Notes under the pieces: generated by a model
Database searches by the model: none
The model's input: only the letters and a program-made list of their open reading frames with translations
Told to the model about the DNA's origin: nothing
Program-made: the position numbers and the translations under genes
Shown: positions 27,972-37,247 of the stretch, one piece after another
How positions within the stretch are numbered: the stretch's first letter is position 1
Layout of the letters: the number at the start of each line of letters is the position of its first letter
Assembly: GCA_009787835.1 (NCBI GenBank)
Contig: WQSN01000004.1
Location: 48,420 to 112,419, forward strand
Length of the DNA: 64,000 nt
Reading direction: 5' to 3'
DNA from: Treponema sp.
GTDB taxonomy: Bacteria > Spirochaetota > Spirochaetia > Treponematales > Breznakiellaceae

Positions 27972-29476
27972 TGATTAAACTCTCCCGCCGCGCTGATTCC
28001 AGGAAGCGAAGAAAAAAGGGCGGCTACGCTGTTAAGCGCTTTTTTTGTGTCTTCCTCGGAAGAAGAAGGCGCGGATTCCGTTTCAGATTTTTCTTTTTTC
28101 ACGGAACGGCCGGATTTTGCGAGTTTAGCGTTGTTATCCGCCATTTCAAGCTCGGGGATTTTTACCCCTGTTATCGCGGATAAACCTTCAAGCGTATCTT
28201 CCAGCGATGAAGGTTCATCGATATCCTGTATAAGAAAATCTTCGATAAGACCGTGTTTCGCTATAGCTTCATCTATCGCCGGATTTGAACCTGGACGATA
28301 AGCGCCTACATTGATAAGATCTTCGGCTCCCGCGTAGGAAGCCATGTTCCTTCGTATAACACCTGCCGCTTTGCCGCTTGCGCTTCCTGAAACATGGGGC
28401 GCGAGGCGGGAAATGCTCTGCAGTATGTCAATCGCGGGGTAATGGTAACCTTGAGCCAAATCGCGGGAAAGAACGATATGCCCGTCCAAAATGCCGCGCA
28501 CAGTATCGGCGACAGGCTCATCCATGTCATCGCCGTCTACAAGGATTGTATAAAAACCTGTGATGCTGCCCCTGTCTGATGTTCCGGATCTTTCAAGGAG
28601 TTTCGGCATCGAATCGAACATGCTCGGAGGGTAGCCTCTTTGTGCCGGAGGCTCGCCTGACGCAAGGCCGATTTCCCTCATCGCGCGGGCAAAGCGCGTA
28701 ACGGAATCGAAAAGCAGCATTACATCATTTCCCTGATCGCGGAAATATTCAGCGACAGCGGTCGCGACATAAGCGCCGCGAAGGCGCGCAAGCGGCGGTG
28801 AATTGGAAGGGGTCACTATTAAAACACTGCGCGCAAGCCCTTCCGGCCCCAAATCGTTTTCTATAAAGTCATTTACTTCCCTGCCGCGCTCTCCTATAAG
28901 GGCGACCACATTTACATCGGCCGTTGTGTTACGTGCAATCATTCCAAGCAGTGTGGATTTGCCGACTCCAGAGCCTGCGAAAATGCCAAGCCTTTGTCCC
29001 TTTCCGACAGCGAGAAGGCCGTCAATCGCGCGCACTCCGGTTGTTATGCGCTCTGTAACGCGTTTCCTTTTAAGGGGATCAGGAGGGCTTGTTAAAGCGG
29101 GATACGTGCAGGCAGATTCTATATCGCCCTTGTCATCAACCGGGTTTCCCATCGCGTTCAGCACCCTTCCCAGAAGTTTCTGAGATACAGGCACTTCAAG
29201 GCGCGAGCCAAGGGCTATAACCTTGTCGCCCACTTCAAGCCCATCTGTATCTTCAAAAGCCATCAACTGAACAACTTCATTCCTTAACCCGACAACTTCG
29301 GCCATTATTCTCCCCCTGCCCTTGGGAGCAATAATTCTGCACATTTCGCCTATTATAGCCTGAGGTCCTCTGCTTTCAATTAACAGCCCCTGCACTTTAA
29401 TGATTCTGCCGATACATTTTATAGGATCAATACGCTGCGCGGATTCTATATATTTTTCTATAACTGATATTTCCAT
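27968..29476 (-). CDS. fliI: Flagellum-specific ATPase FliI
   Basis: About 502 residues against roughly 440-460 for most homologues. It energises type III export of flagellar subunits. Seen: Walker A GIFAGSGVGKSTLL, Walker B region DVMLLFDSVTRFARAM, and the RGYPPSMFDSMPKLLER segment typical of FliI/SctN. The extra length is a Lys/Ser/Glu-rich tail (KSGRSVKKEKSETESAPSSSEED) after the C-terminal domain. ATG 29476 has GGAGGG 10 nt upstream; TTG 29482 is the alternative. Confidence 0.95.
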   Translation of the reverse strand: MEISVIEKYIESAQRIDPIKCIGRIIKVQGLLIESRGPQAIIGEMCRIIAPKGRGRIMAEVVGLRNEVVQLMAFEDTDGLEVGDKVIALGSRLEVPVSQKLLGRVLNAMGNPVDDKGDIESACTYPALTSPPDPLKRKRVTERITTGVRAIDGLLAVGKGQRLGIFAGSGVGKSTLLGMIARNTTADVNVVALIGERGREVNDFIENDLGPEGLARSVLIVTPSNSPPLARLRGAYVATAVAEYFRDQGNDVMLLFDSVTRFARAMREIGLASGEPPAQRGYPPSMFDSMPKLLERSGTSDRGSITGFYTILVDGDDMDEPVADTVRGILDGHIVLSRDLAQGYHYPAIDILQSISRLAPHVSGSASGKAAGVIRRNMASYAGAEDLINVGAYRPGSNPAIDEAIAKHGLIEDFLIQDIDEPSSLEDTLEGLSAITGVKIPELEMADNNAKLAKSGRSVKKEKSETESAPSSSEEDTKKALNSVAALFSSLPGISAAGEFNQ

Positions 29477-29547
29477 ATGCAATCAGCCCTCCCCCTGTGC
29501 ATGTTCCGGCCTGAAAATCCGCGTCTGTTTATAAACAAACCAAATTT

Positions 29548-30726
29548 TTACATGACCGGATTATCAGAACTTCTTTTACCGATACTTTCAATTTTCCCTG
29601 TTTCAATTTTATCCGATTCTCTTCTGCCTTTTGCAGCCATTGTAGCGATTGCCGCAGAAGCTGTAAGCGCCGCGTTCGCAGCGGGTGAAAGCTCTGTTCC
29701 TTCTTCGGCTTCACTGCCTGACACATCCATCAGCGACGATGTCGCGGCAAGATCATTATTCAAATTAGCCGTCCTTATAACAGGAGGAGGCGTATTGTTT
29801 TTAATCCTTGATTTTATGGGAGATACTTCCAGAATCTTGTTTTCCAGCTCCGCCAGCTGGCTCGCAATACGCGCGTCAATCTCGCCAAAATCAGTTTCTA
29901 TAATGCAGCCGCCTGAGTCAACTGTTGTATCTTCTATTATCTGAACGGATTTCGCGCTTTCCATAAGTTTTATAAAATCCTGTTTGCGTTCCGTCGCAAG
30001 CTGCAAATCGCTCATGTTTACCCTGATGATAACATCTCCCTTTGCCTTTACCTTCCTGAGAGCCTGAACAACATTGGATATAATAACATTACGCTGATTT
30101 TCAGAAATAACCTTTATAATCTTGCGCGCGATCAGTAAAACCAAATCTATTATTTCTTTTTCCGTTTCGGCGAGTATTTCACCGCGTTTATCCTGCGCGC
30201 GCTCAAGCATTACCTGGGTTCTTTCAATCAAACGATCAACTTCGGCCTTGCCTTCCGCGAAACCCGCTTTGTGTCCCTCTTCATGCCCGTTATCAAGCGC
30301 TTCCTTGCGTTCGGCATCCAGAGTCTGTTTCATCTCTTTTTCCATTTCCGCCGCTTTCGCGTTCGCTTCATCTATTATTTTTTTTGCTTCAGTTTCCGCC
30401 TGCTGTTTTATAATCTGGGCTTCGTCGTTCTTTCGTTTAACGTCTGCGGATGCCGTTTTCTGCGCGTCAAGAACAATTTTGTCCGCTTCCGCTTTCGCGC
30501 CGGAGAGCATTTTCGCTTTTTCCGCTTCCCATCTTATCCTGAACGCTTCAGCTTCCCGGCGAAGGTCGTCAGCCGTCGGCCCTGTGTATTCTTCCGCCTT
30601 GACCGTGTCTTCATCAGTTTCTTCAACCGTCATAAGATGCGCAAGCTCAAGAGTATTGGGAGAAGCTATTATAATTTTTTCAGCTAACGGCACCAGTTCA
30701 TTCGGTCTGAATACAGCTTTTAACAT
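29548..30726 (-). CDS. fliH: Flagellar assembly protein FliH (extended form)
   Basis: 392 residues, longer than the usual 220-310. FliH regulates FliI and docks it at the export gate. An N-terminal SctL-like start is followed by a long Ala/Glu/Lys coiled coil (residues 60-165) and the conserved C-terminal domain (IIDLVLLIARKIIKVISENQ; IIRVNMSDLQL; DSGGCIIETDFGEIDARI). The last 90 residues (after NNTPPPVIRTANLNND) are an additional Ala/Ser-rich tail of unknown role. The start has AAGG 6 nt upstream. The gene is separated from fliG by an unusual inverted heptamer-repeat element. Confidence 0.9.
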   Translation of the reverse strand: MLKAVFRPNELVPLAEKIIIASPNTLELAHLMTVEETDEDTVKAEEYTGPTADDLRREAEAFRIRWEAEKAKMLSGAKAEADKIVLDAQKTASADVKRKNDEAQIIKQQAETEAKKIIDEANAKAAEMEKEMKQTLDAERKEALDNGHEEGHKAGFAEGKAEVDRLIERTQVMLERAQDKRGEILAETEKEIIDLVLLIARKIIKVISENQRNVIISNVVQALRKVKAKGDVIIRVNMSDLQLATERKQDFIKLMESAKSVQIIEDTTVDSGGCIIETDFGEIDARIASQLAELENKILEVSPIKSRIKNNTPPPVIRTANLNNDLAATSSLMDVSGSEAEEGTELSPAANAALTASAAIATMAAKGRRESDKIETGKIESIGKRSSDNPVM

Positions 30727-30743
30727 AGATTACCTTCTTTTTG

Positions 30744-30863
30744 TATAGGGAGTGGGGAGTTGGGAGTCGGGATTGTTGTTTCTGAAATATGTGCCAGCAT
30801 CTTGCAAGGCTTACAAACAACAATCCCTATTCCCTACTCCCTATAACCCACTCCCCATTCCCG
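30744..30863. repeat. Inverted heptamer-repeat element between fliG and fliH
   Basis: Each strand reads a run of degenerate 7-mers of the type NGGGAGT ending in GGGATTGTTGTTT. The left arm is 30744-30781 and the right arm 30815-30845 with further heptamers to 30863. The inner 13 bp (GGGATTGTTGTTT/AAACAACAATCCC) pair perfectly around a 33-nt loop. It begins one base after the fliG stop and would form a long G-rich/C-rich hairpin in the operon mRNA. Confidence 0.8.
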
Positions 30864-31916
30864 TTATACTACCAATTCGTCCTCTCCTGCGCGGGCGACG
30901 ACGATCTCTCCTGTGTCTTCCAGATGCCTAATGATGGATACAATCTTCTGCTGGGCTTCTTCAACATCTTTCAGACGTACAGGACCCATATACTCCATGT
31001 CTTCCTTGAGCATACCAGCGGCGCGTTTTGACATGTTCTTGAATATCTTGTCCTGTACCTGCGAGTCAACGGATTTAAGCGCTTTCGCGAGTTCCTGAGA
31101 GTCCACTTCGCGCATAACCTTCTGAATGGCGCGGTCGTCGAGCATAACAATGTCTTCGAATACGAACATTCTTTTCTTTATCTCTTCGGCAAGTTCGGGA
31201 TCTTCGTCTTCCAGAGCTTCTATAATCTGCTTTTCAGATGCGCGGTCTACAAGGTTCAGTATTTCTACAATGCTTTCCACGCCGCCTGCCGCGGTATAAT
31301 CTTCGCTTGACAGCGATGAAAGTTTCTTTTCAAGAACACGTTCAACTTCACGTAACACTTCAGGGCTTGTTCTGTCCATTGTCGCTATGCGCCTCGCTAC
31401 ATCGCTCTGCACTTCATTCGGCAGATTTTGAAGAATTATGGAAGCCTTGTTGGGCTCAAGATACGCAAGGATAAGCGCGATAGTCTGCGGATGCTCCTGC
31501 TGAATAAAGTTTAAAAGATGCGCAGGGTCTGTGCGCCTGATAAAGTCAAACGGACGAACCTGAAGGCTGGATGTAAGACGGTTGATAATATCAATTGCCT
31601 TCTGGCTTCCCAAAGATTTTTCCAGAAGTTCCCTGGCGTAGTCGATGCCGCCAGTTGATATAAACTGGTTGGCCATCATCAGTTCCTGGAATTCCTGAAG
31701 GATTGCGTCTTTCTGTTCTGCGTCAATTGTTTCAAGGCGCGCTATTTCAAATGTTAATGTCTCAATTTCATCTTCACGAAGATATTTGAATATTTCCGCC
31801 GAAATTTCCGCGCCTACGGCTACGAGAAATATCGCTGATTTCTGGCGCCCGGTATATTCTTTCCCGCCTTTCTTTTTTCCACCGCCTCCGGCGGCGCCTG
31901 CTGCTGCTTTTGCCAT
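30864..31916 (-). CDS. fliG: Flagellar motor switch protein FliG
   Basis: 350 residues, normal. FliG binds FliF, carries the torque helix facing MotA and sets rotation direction with FliM/N. Seen: N-terminal domain (YTGRQKSAIFLVAVG), the EHPQTIALILAYLEP middle motif, and the C-terminal charged helix region (FEDIVMLDDRAIQKVMREVD). The start is preceded by a Gly/Ala/Lys-rich extension (AAAGAAGGGGKKKGG). It directly follows fliF with no gap, GGAGG being inside the fliF end. Confidence 0.96.
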   Translation of the reverse strand: MAKAAAGAAGGGGKKKGGKEYTGRQKSAIFLVAVGAEISAEIFKYLREDEIETLTFEIARLETIDAEQKDAILQEFQELMMANQFISTGGIDYARELLEKSLGSQKAIDIINRLTSSLQVRPFDFIRRTDPAHLLNFIQQEHPQTIALILAYLEPNKASIILQNLPNEVQSDVARRIATMDRTSPEVLREVERVLEKKLSSLSSEDYTAAGGVESIVEILNLVDRASEKQIIEALEDEDPELAEEIKKRMFVFEDIVMLDDRAIQKVMREVDSQELAKALKSVDSQVQDKIFKNMSKRAAGMLKEDMEYMGPVRLKDVEEAQQKIVSIIRHLEDTGEIVVARAGEDELVV

Positions 31917-33623
31917 TTATTCCTCCAGTATCCAGGTTCTGATAAGCTGAGCCGCGTCTTCCGGATGTTCCTTTGCCATATTGATGACGCTTTCCGTAAG
32001 TTCCATCCTTGAGCGCTCTTCCATCGAGATTGAGACTTCCATGCCCTCCTGTTCCGCTTCCGCCATTGCGCTCTCACGCAGCATCTGCTCGCGTCTGGCT
32101 CTCTCTTCTTCGGCAAGCCTTCTGCGCCTTTCCATTTCACGCGATATTACCCTGAACAATACAAATCCGAATATCAAAAGCGTTAAACCCGAAAGGATTA
32201 TAATAACGGTCATCTGTATTTGTTTCTGCCTGAAATATACAGCGTCTTCAGCGTTGAATTCCACAGTGCGATCAAAGGGAATGTTCTGCACAGTAACGGA
32301 ATCTCCTCTGGCAGAGTTATAGCCGATGGCATCCCTGATAAGCGCTTCCGCCCTGCGCAGATCTTCTGCCGGAACGGGCGTGTATTCCCGCTCAATTGTG
32401 CCGCCGGTAAGGATTACAGGCTCTCCCTTTTCATCATATTTCCACTTCCATTTTCCGTCAATATTTACCGAAACCGTTACGCGATCAATCTGGGGGCTTC
32501 TCTCTTCCTGAATATTCCGCTCATTAAGCTCTTCGTTATGCGTCCTTGTAACGCTTGTTACTTCTCCGTAAAGGTTGCTCATATCCCTGAAAGCAGGCGG
32601 CGTCTGTCCTTCAACTCCAGCGGGGCCTTCCGGATTAAAACCTGTTCCCCTCCATGTTGTCTGTGAAGTTGTTTCTCCGACTGTTATAGAGGTTAACATT
32701 TCAGAATCGTCATAAGGAAGGCCGGGAGTGCGGGGTTTCACTGTTATTGGAAAAATTTCCCTTGTGTCGACCGATTTCCTTGACATGTCCATTTCTATTT
32801 TAATATTGAGATCCCTGACGCGATCGGAAGAAAAAGTGCTTTGAAGCGATTTCAGCACAAGGGTGCGGTAATCGCTTTCCATTTTCATAACAATTCTTTT
32901 TTCCCTTTCAATGGCATCCAGCCTGTCGCTTATTTCCATTCCCGCGAAATCATTTATTACAAGACCCCTGTTATCGGTAATCGTTATATTTTCGTCCTGT
33001 AAACCTTCAATCGCGTATTTAAGAAGTTTATGAATGCCTTCCACTTTCTTGCGGTTCTGGGTAATGTCGCTTCCCGGTTTCGGAGTGATAATCACGCTGG
33101 CTGTAACAGGATTTTGATCGGAGCGGAAAAGTTCCCGCTGAGGCCATACAATATTTACTGTTACATTGTCTATGTCGTCGATTGCCTTGATATGATCCGT
33201 TATCATCTGCCGCTGAGCACGCTGGAAATTTACATTCCGTTCAAAGTCGGTTATAGTCCAGCGGTCCTTGTCGAATATCTGCCATGGATCAATGCCTGAA
33301 GGAAGCAGATCCTCGCTTGTCAGAATGGTTCTCATCCGCCGCGCTGTGGCTTCATCGGGAACCTGCACTATGCCGTTTGCTGTTACTGCTACTCTTATCC
33401 CTTCCTGTTCAAGCCTGAATACAATTCTGTCCAGCACCGCTTCGTCGGTGATTGGCCGGGAAAAAACATTTACCATTATCGGTGATGATGTAACCCTGAA
33501 AAGCGCCACAATTCCCACAATGATTACAACGGCTACCGCGATAAGGATAACCCGCTGCATCATTGACCATCCCGCCCACAGGGCTGTAAGCCTTGTCAGG
33601 ATCTTTCTAAAAAACTCGTTCAT
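31917..33623 (-). CDS. fliF: Flagellar MS-ring protein FliF
   Basis: 568 residues, normal. Transmembrane helices lie near residues 18-45 (MMQRVILIAVAVVIIVGIVALF) and 455-480 (MTVIIILSGLTLLIFGFVLF), enclosing a periplasmic part with ring-building motifs (SVIITPKPGSDI; IKIEMDMSRKSVDTREIFP). The Arg/Glu-rich C-terminus ends in the FliG-binding segment (EHPEDAAQLIRTWILEE). It forms the membrane ring on which the motor is built. The ribosome-binding site is a run of eight G directly before TATG. Confidence 0.96.
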   Translation of the reverse strand: MNEFFRKILTRLTALWAGWSMMQRVILIAVAVVIIVGIVALFRVTSSPIMVNVFSRPITDEAVLDRIVFRLEQEGIRVAVTANGIVQVPDEATARRMRTILTSEDLLPSGIDPWQIFDKDRWTITDFERNVNFQRAQRQMITDHIKAIDDIDNVTVNIVWPQRELFRSDQNPVTASVIITPKPGSDITQNRKKVEGIHKLLKYAIEGLQDENITITDNRGLVINDFAGMEISDRLDAIEREKRIVMKMESDYRTLVLKSLQSTFSSDRVRDLNIKIEMDMSRKSVDTREIFPITVKPRTPGLPYDDSEMLTSITVGETTSQTTWRGTGFNPEGPAGVEGQTPPAFRDMSNLYGEVTSVTRTHNEELNERNIQEERSPQIDRVTVSVNIDGKWKWKYDEKGEPVILTGGTIEREYTPVPAEDLRRAEALIRDAIGYNSARGDSVTVQNIPFDRTVEFNAEDAVYFRQKQIQMTVIIILSGLTLLIFGFVLFRVISREMERRRRLAEEERARREQMLRESAMAEAEQEGMEVSISMEERSRMELTESVINMAKEHPEDAAQLIRTWILEE

Positions 33624-33624
33624 A

Positions 33625-33632
33625 CCCCCCCC
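33625..33632 (-). promoter_or_regulatory. Eight-G homopolymer forming the fliF ribosome-binding site
   Basis: On the minus strand the bases before the fliF ATG read GGGGGGGG-T-ATG. This run is the only purine-rich sequence that could act as Shine-Dalgarno. A length change would alter its quality or spacing. Confidence 0.7.
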
Positions 33633-33646
33633 TGATATTTTCTATA

Positions 33647-34045
33647 TTATCTGGTATTGATTATATCTCTCCAGCTTTGCACCAGCCTGCTTAAAATGTT
33701 GCGCGTAGTGCTAAGCGACATGCTGGCAAGAGACTGCGCTATTGTGATGTCGTGAATATCAATTGAATCAGGATTGATAATCGCTTCCTGCTGCAGCTGG
33801 CTCGCGAACTGCTGCTGGCCTGATACGCTGTCCAAAGCCTTAAGCATGGTCTGCTCGAACGGCGCAGATCGCGTAACGCCTTCAGCTCCGATTTTCTGCT
33901 CAAGGTTTAACATGCTGTTTATGCCGCCGTAATACGGGCTGTCGTTTAACGGTCCCATGTGATTCTGCCTGGTACGCAGGAGCGTTGTGGCGAAATCCTG
34001 CGCGGCTGACGCGCTGATAAAGGCATTGTCATCAAATATTTTCAT
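33647..34045 (-). CDS. fliE: Flagellar hook-basal body protein FliE
   Basis: 132 residues, slightly longer than the typical 100-110. FliE joins the MS ring to the rod. The C-terminal half shows the family pattern (FEQTMLKALDSVSGQQQFASQLQQEAIINPDSIDIHD in parts) and ends in a helix (LVQSWRDIINTR). The N-terminal 50 residues are less conserved. GGGAGG lies 5 nt before the ATG. It sits between flgC and fliF in the usual order. Confidence 0.9.
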   Translation of the reverse strand: MKIFDDNAFISASAAQDFATTLLRTRQNHMGPLNDSPYYGGINSMLNLEQKIGAEGVTRSAPFEQTMLKALDSVSGQQQFASQLQQEAIINPDSIDIHDITIAQSLASMSLSTTRNILSRLVQSWRDIINTR

Positions 34046-34070
34046 TTTTCCCTCCCATTATTGTTAAGCG

Positions 34071-34532
34071 CTATCTTGCGCCTATATCCAAAGCGCGCTG
34101 GAACATGGCCTTTGAGCCTTCTATAATCGCGGCATTTGCTTCATAAGACCGCGATGCGGAAATCATATCCACCATTTCTGTAACAACATCAACATTCGGA
34201 AGCTCTACATAACCTTCGCGGGGTCCTGACTTAATCGCGTCAGGATGGGTGGGATCCCAGCGCAGAGGATTCTCTGTAGAAAAATCCTTCTGAATTTCGG
34301 CTACCCGCACTCCGCCGCCAATTCCGTTATCCATCGCCTGCGGAAGAAAAGGCGAACGCCAATACGGGCTTTCTACCTTTGGCTGCATAATAACGCGGCT
34401 GCGCCTGTACGGGCCGCCCTCTGCGGTCCGCGTAGTGTTCACATTCGCCATGTTATCTGAAATTACGTCCAGCCTGACCCTGTTCGCGCTCAAGCCTGTA
34501 GCCGCTATGTTAATTGAACTGAATATTCCCAT
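34071..34532 (-). CDS. flgC: Flagellar proximal rod protein FlgC
   Basis: 153 residues. It has the N-terminal rod motif (FSSINIAATGLSANRVRLDVISDNMANVNT), a middle variable region and the C-terminal axial-family helix (NVDVVTEMVDMISASRSYEANAAIIEGSKAMFQRALDIG). It forms part of the periplasmic rod. GGAGG lies 6 nt before the start. It is 11 bp downstream of flgB. Confidence 0.96.
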   Translation of the reverse strand: MGIFSSINIAATGLSANRVRLDVISDNMANVNTTRTAEGGPYRRSRVIMQPKVESPYWRSPFLPQAMDNGIGGGVRVAEIQKDFSTENPLRWDPTHPDAIKSGPREGYVELPNVDVVTEMVDMISASRSYEANAAIIEGSKAMFQRALDIGAR

Positions 34533-34543
34533 ATTTTACCTCC

Positions 34544-34957
34544 CTAATTCCTTAATACCTGATTTATCTGGCTGAATTCAAATGAAACCGCCTGAGCGAA
34601 CAGGTTATAACTCATCTGATTCTGTGTGGCAAGCATGAATTCCTGTTCCGGGTCTACATTGTTACCATTGTTATTATAAGTGCTTGTGTAATCCAGAACG
34701 CGTCTGATTTGTACGTCTCTGTAATCTTTATCTTTATAATTAGGAAAATGACCGTCACGTGTCATTTTCATTTCAACAGCCGGTCTTTGTTTTTCGGTAT
34801 CCAGCGCCCGTTTCAGTTCGCTTTCAAAATTTACATTTGAACGTTTAAAATCAGGCACATCGGCATTAGCCAGATTATTTGCGATAACCGAACGGCGGAC
34901 AACCGCTGTGTCCATCGCCCGGTGCAATAAATCAACAGTTTTTGCAAATGAGTTCAT
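34544..34957 (-). CDS. flgB: Flagellar proximal rod protein FlgB
   Basis: 137 residues, normal. First gene of the flagellar operon. N-terminal rod motif (AMDTAVVRRSVIANNLANADVPDFKR) and C-terminal axial helix (FMLATQNQMSYNLFAQAVSFEFSQI). GGAAGG 5 nt before the ATG is a strong ribosome-binding site. The 158-bp upstream gap holds a dyad and a candidate -10. Confidence 0.95.
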   Translation of the reverse strand: MNSFAKTVDLLHRAMDTAVVRRSVIANNLANADVPDFKRSNVNFESELKRALDTEKQRPAVEMKMTRDGHFPNYKDKDYRDVQIRRVLDYTSTYNNNGNNVDPEQEFMLATQNQMSYNLFAQAVSFEFSQINQVLRN

Positions 34958-34995
34958 ATTTACCTTCCCCCTCCCTTCAACATCGGTAAATTTCA

Positions 34996-35014
34996 GGTCA
35001 AACTAAAATTGACC
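34996..35014. promoter_or_regulatory. Dyad in the flgB leader
   Basis: GGTCAA and TTGACC separated by 7 nt form a perfect 6-bp inverted repeat about 40 nt upstream of the flgB ATG. It could be an operator or a small leader hairpin. Confidence 0.35.
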
Positions 35015-35068
35015 CTAAATCCTCCCAACACTCATTTATCAATCTTCAATAATAATTCCTCTTTTCTC

Positions 35069-35097
35069 ATTATACACTATCTTTTTAATATATTATA
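35069..35097 (-). promoter_or_regulatory. Candidate promoter region of the flagellar operon
   Basis: Minus strand: a perfect TATAAT (35069-35074) about 110 nt before flgB, with only a poor -35 (TATAAT-like AT tract) 17 bp further up. No sigma-28 type sequence was seen. Confidence 0.35.
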
Positions 35098-35115
35098 TTT
35101 TTTTTTCATTTATAT

Positions 35116-36687
35116 TTATAAAATATATCTTCCCAAATCCTGATCCTTTACAATTTCCGCAAGCTTCTCGTTGACATAATCAACGGTTATATCTATATCC
35201 GCAGGAGCGATATCGGACGCCTCAAACGAAAGTTCTTCCAGCAGGGTTTCCATAATGGTGTGCAGCCGGCGCGCTCCGATATTTTCCAGTTTTGAATTAA
35301 CCTCCGCAGCAAGAGCTGCAAGGTGTTCTACTGCCTGCGGCGAGAAACTGATCTTTATTTCTTCTGTAGCGAGTAATTCTGTGTATTGTTTTACAAGCGC
35401 GTTTTTCGGTTCTGTAAGGATACGCAGAAAATCATCCTTTCCAAGAGAATCAAGTTCAACCCTTAGCGGAAAGCGTCCCTGCAATTCCGGAATTAAATCC
35501 GAAGGCTTGCTGACATTGAAAGCTCCGGCGGCGATAAAGAGAATGTGATCTGTATTAACAGGACCCCATTTTGTATTGACTGTCGCGCCTTCAACAATGG
35601 GAAGTATATCCCGCTGTACGCCCTCGCGGGAAACATCATGTCCGCCTCCGCGGTCTCCCTTAACGGCGATTTTGTCAATCTCATCAATAAAGATAATGCC
35701 GGTCTCTTCCACCCTCTGCCGCGCTTCATCGCTTACCTTGTCCCGGTCTACAAGTTTTTCTGCTTCTTCCGCTTTTAATATTTCCTTTGCCCTTACGACA
35801 GAGACAACTTTTTTCTTTTTATTGCCGCCAAAAAAACCGGCAATCCCGGAAAGGCTCGATTCAATATCTTCCATGCTGCCGCCCATCATTTCAAACGCGG
35901 GAAATGTCGGATTTTGGCTAACCGTAAGTTCCACTGTCCTGTTGTCAAGTTTCCCTTCATGCAGCATTGTTCTGAGTTTTTCCCTGGTACCCCTGAACTT
36001 TTCTTCTTCAGCTTCATTTACAGGCTCATTAACGGGTTCATCCGCTGCGTTATCTGTCATGCCTGCCTTGTTTTCATCAGCCTTTTTTTCGCCTCCGTTC
36101 TTTTGGGAAAAAAACGGAAACCCGACCTGCAGCGTTGTTCCGATAATGCTTCCGTTTGAATTTTCCGGGCTTATGGAAAAAGCGCCCATCGGCCTGACAA
36201 CAGGCGCTGGCTTTTCCTTTTTTTCCTTTTGTTTTTTCTGGTTAACCGGAAGAAGCAAATCCAAAAGCGCTTCTTCAGCGCGTTTTTCCGCTTCCTGGGT
36301 AACGGATTCCTGCATTTCCTGTTTTACCATCTGAAAGCCGGCCGCCATTAGATCGCGCACCATGGATTCTACATCCCTTCCCACATAACCTACCTCGGTA
36401 TATTTTGTGGCTTCCACTTTCAGAAAGGGAGAGCCTGAAAGTTTCGCAAGCCGCCTTGCGATTTCTGTCTTTCCAACTCCCGTCGGGCCTATCATCAGAA
36501 TATTTTTAGGCGCTATATCTTCGCGTAACTCAGGTTCAAGTTTGAGTCTTCTGATACGATTGCGCAACGCTACCGCTACCGCGCGTTTCGCTTTTTTCTG
36601 ACCAACAATATATTTGTCAAGTTCCGCCACAATTTCTTTTGGGGTCAGCCTGTTAAGCTTTTCATTCATCTGTTTGTTTTCGTTCAT
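35116..36687 (-). CDS. hslU: ATP-dependent protease ATPase subunit HslU
   Basis: 523 residues from ATG 36687, which overlaps the hslV stop (ATGA); the longer track start is inside hslV. AAA+ unfoldase of the HslVU protease: Walker [15 protein letters not shown], Walker [13 protein letters not shown], arginine/sensor regions, and the C-terminal end DLGRYIL that docks into HslV. The intermediate (I) domain is long, with a low-complexity Asn/Glu stretch ([16 protein letters not shown]), making it larger than the 440-residue E. coli protein. Confidence 0.96.
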   Translation of the reverse strand: MNENKQMNEKLNRLTPKEIVAELDKYIVGQKKAKRAVAVALRNRIRRLKLEPELREDIAPKNILMIGPTGVGKTEIARRLAKLSGSPFLKVEATKYTEVGYVGRDVESMVRDLMAAGFQMVKQEMQESVTQEAEKRAEEALLDLLLPVNQKKQKEKKEKPAPVVRPMGAFSISPENSNGSIIGTTLQVGFPFFSQKNGGEKKADENKAGMTDNAADEPVNEPVNEAEEEKFRGTREKLRTMLHEGKLDNRTVELTVSQNPTFPAFEMMGGSMEDIESSLSGIAGFFGGNKKKKVVSVVRAKEILKAEEAEKLVDRDKVSDEARQRVEETGIIFIDEIDKIAVKGDRGGGHDVSREGVQRDILPIVEGATVNTKWGPVNTDHILFIAAGAFNVSKPSDLIPELQGRFPLRVELDSLGKDDFLRILTEPKNALVKQYTELLATEEIKISFSPQAVEHLAALAAEVNSKLENIGARRLHTIMETLLEELSFEASDIAPADIDITVDYVNEKLAEIVKDQDLGRYIL

Positions 36688-37247
36688 CAGCTCAATTCCT
36701 CCAAAGTTATTTGCATATTTGTATATATACATATATTACCCGCGATTTTCAGGCTTTTTTCCGCTATTTCGGCGGCGGAAAAACCGCTTCCTTCAAGAAA
36801 AGCCAAAGCCGCCGCGTACGCGTAATTTCCTCCGGAACCGATTGCAAGCGCGTTTTCCGCGGGTTCTATTACATCTCCTGTGCCGGAAATCAAAAGAGTC
36901 TTGGTAATATCCGCCACCAAAAGCAAGGCCTCAAGCCGCCTTAAAGTGCGATCAAGACGCCAGTCTTTCGCGAGTTCAACCGCTGCCCTTAAAAGATCGC
37001 CTGAGTATTCCTTTAACTTAGCTTCAAACCGATCAAAGAGTGTAAACGCGTCCGCTGTCGCGCCGGCGAAACCGCAAAGCACCTTTCCGTCCATAAGACG
37101 GCGCACTTTACGCGCGTTGTTTTTCATTACAGTATTGCCCATCGTTACCTGTCCGTCTCCCGCCATGGCGACCTTACCGTCCTTGCGCACCGCGATAACG
37201 GTAGTGCTTCTGATTTTATTTTCATTATCAATCATTTGACTGCGCAT
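36687..37247 (-). CDS. hslV: ATP-dependent protease peptidase subunit HslV
   Basis: 186 residues. The proteasome-like threonine peptidase motif is [20 protein letters not shown]. The catalytic Thr would be residue 15, so a 14-residue propeptide ([14 protein letters not shown]) must be removed; many homologues have only the initiator Met there. ATG 37247 has AGGAG 8 nt upstream and overlaps the xerC end by 20 bp. It pairs with HslU to degrade misfolded or regulatory proteins. Confidence 0.95.
   Translation of the reverse strand: MRSQMIDNENKIRSTTVIAVRKDGKVAMAGDGQVTMGNTVMKNNARKVRRLMDGKVLCGFAGATADAFTLFDRFEAKLKEYSGDLLRAAVELAKDWRLDRTLRRLEALLLVADITKTLLISGTGDVIEPAENALAIGSGGNYAYAAALAFLEGSGFSAAEIAEKSLKIAGNICIYTNMQITLEELS

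Noticed and set aside
30122-30748. 208-residue plus-strand Ser/Ala-rich ORF opposite fliH
   Set aside because: Low-complexity product produced by the coiled-coil codons of fliH on the other strand; not a gene.
35020-35115. Sigma-28 type flagellar promoter before flgB
   Set aside because: No TAAA-N15-GCCGATAA-like pattern was found; only an AT-rich region with a TATAAT box.
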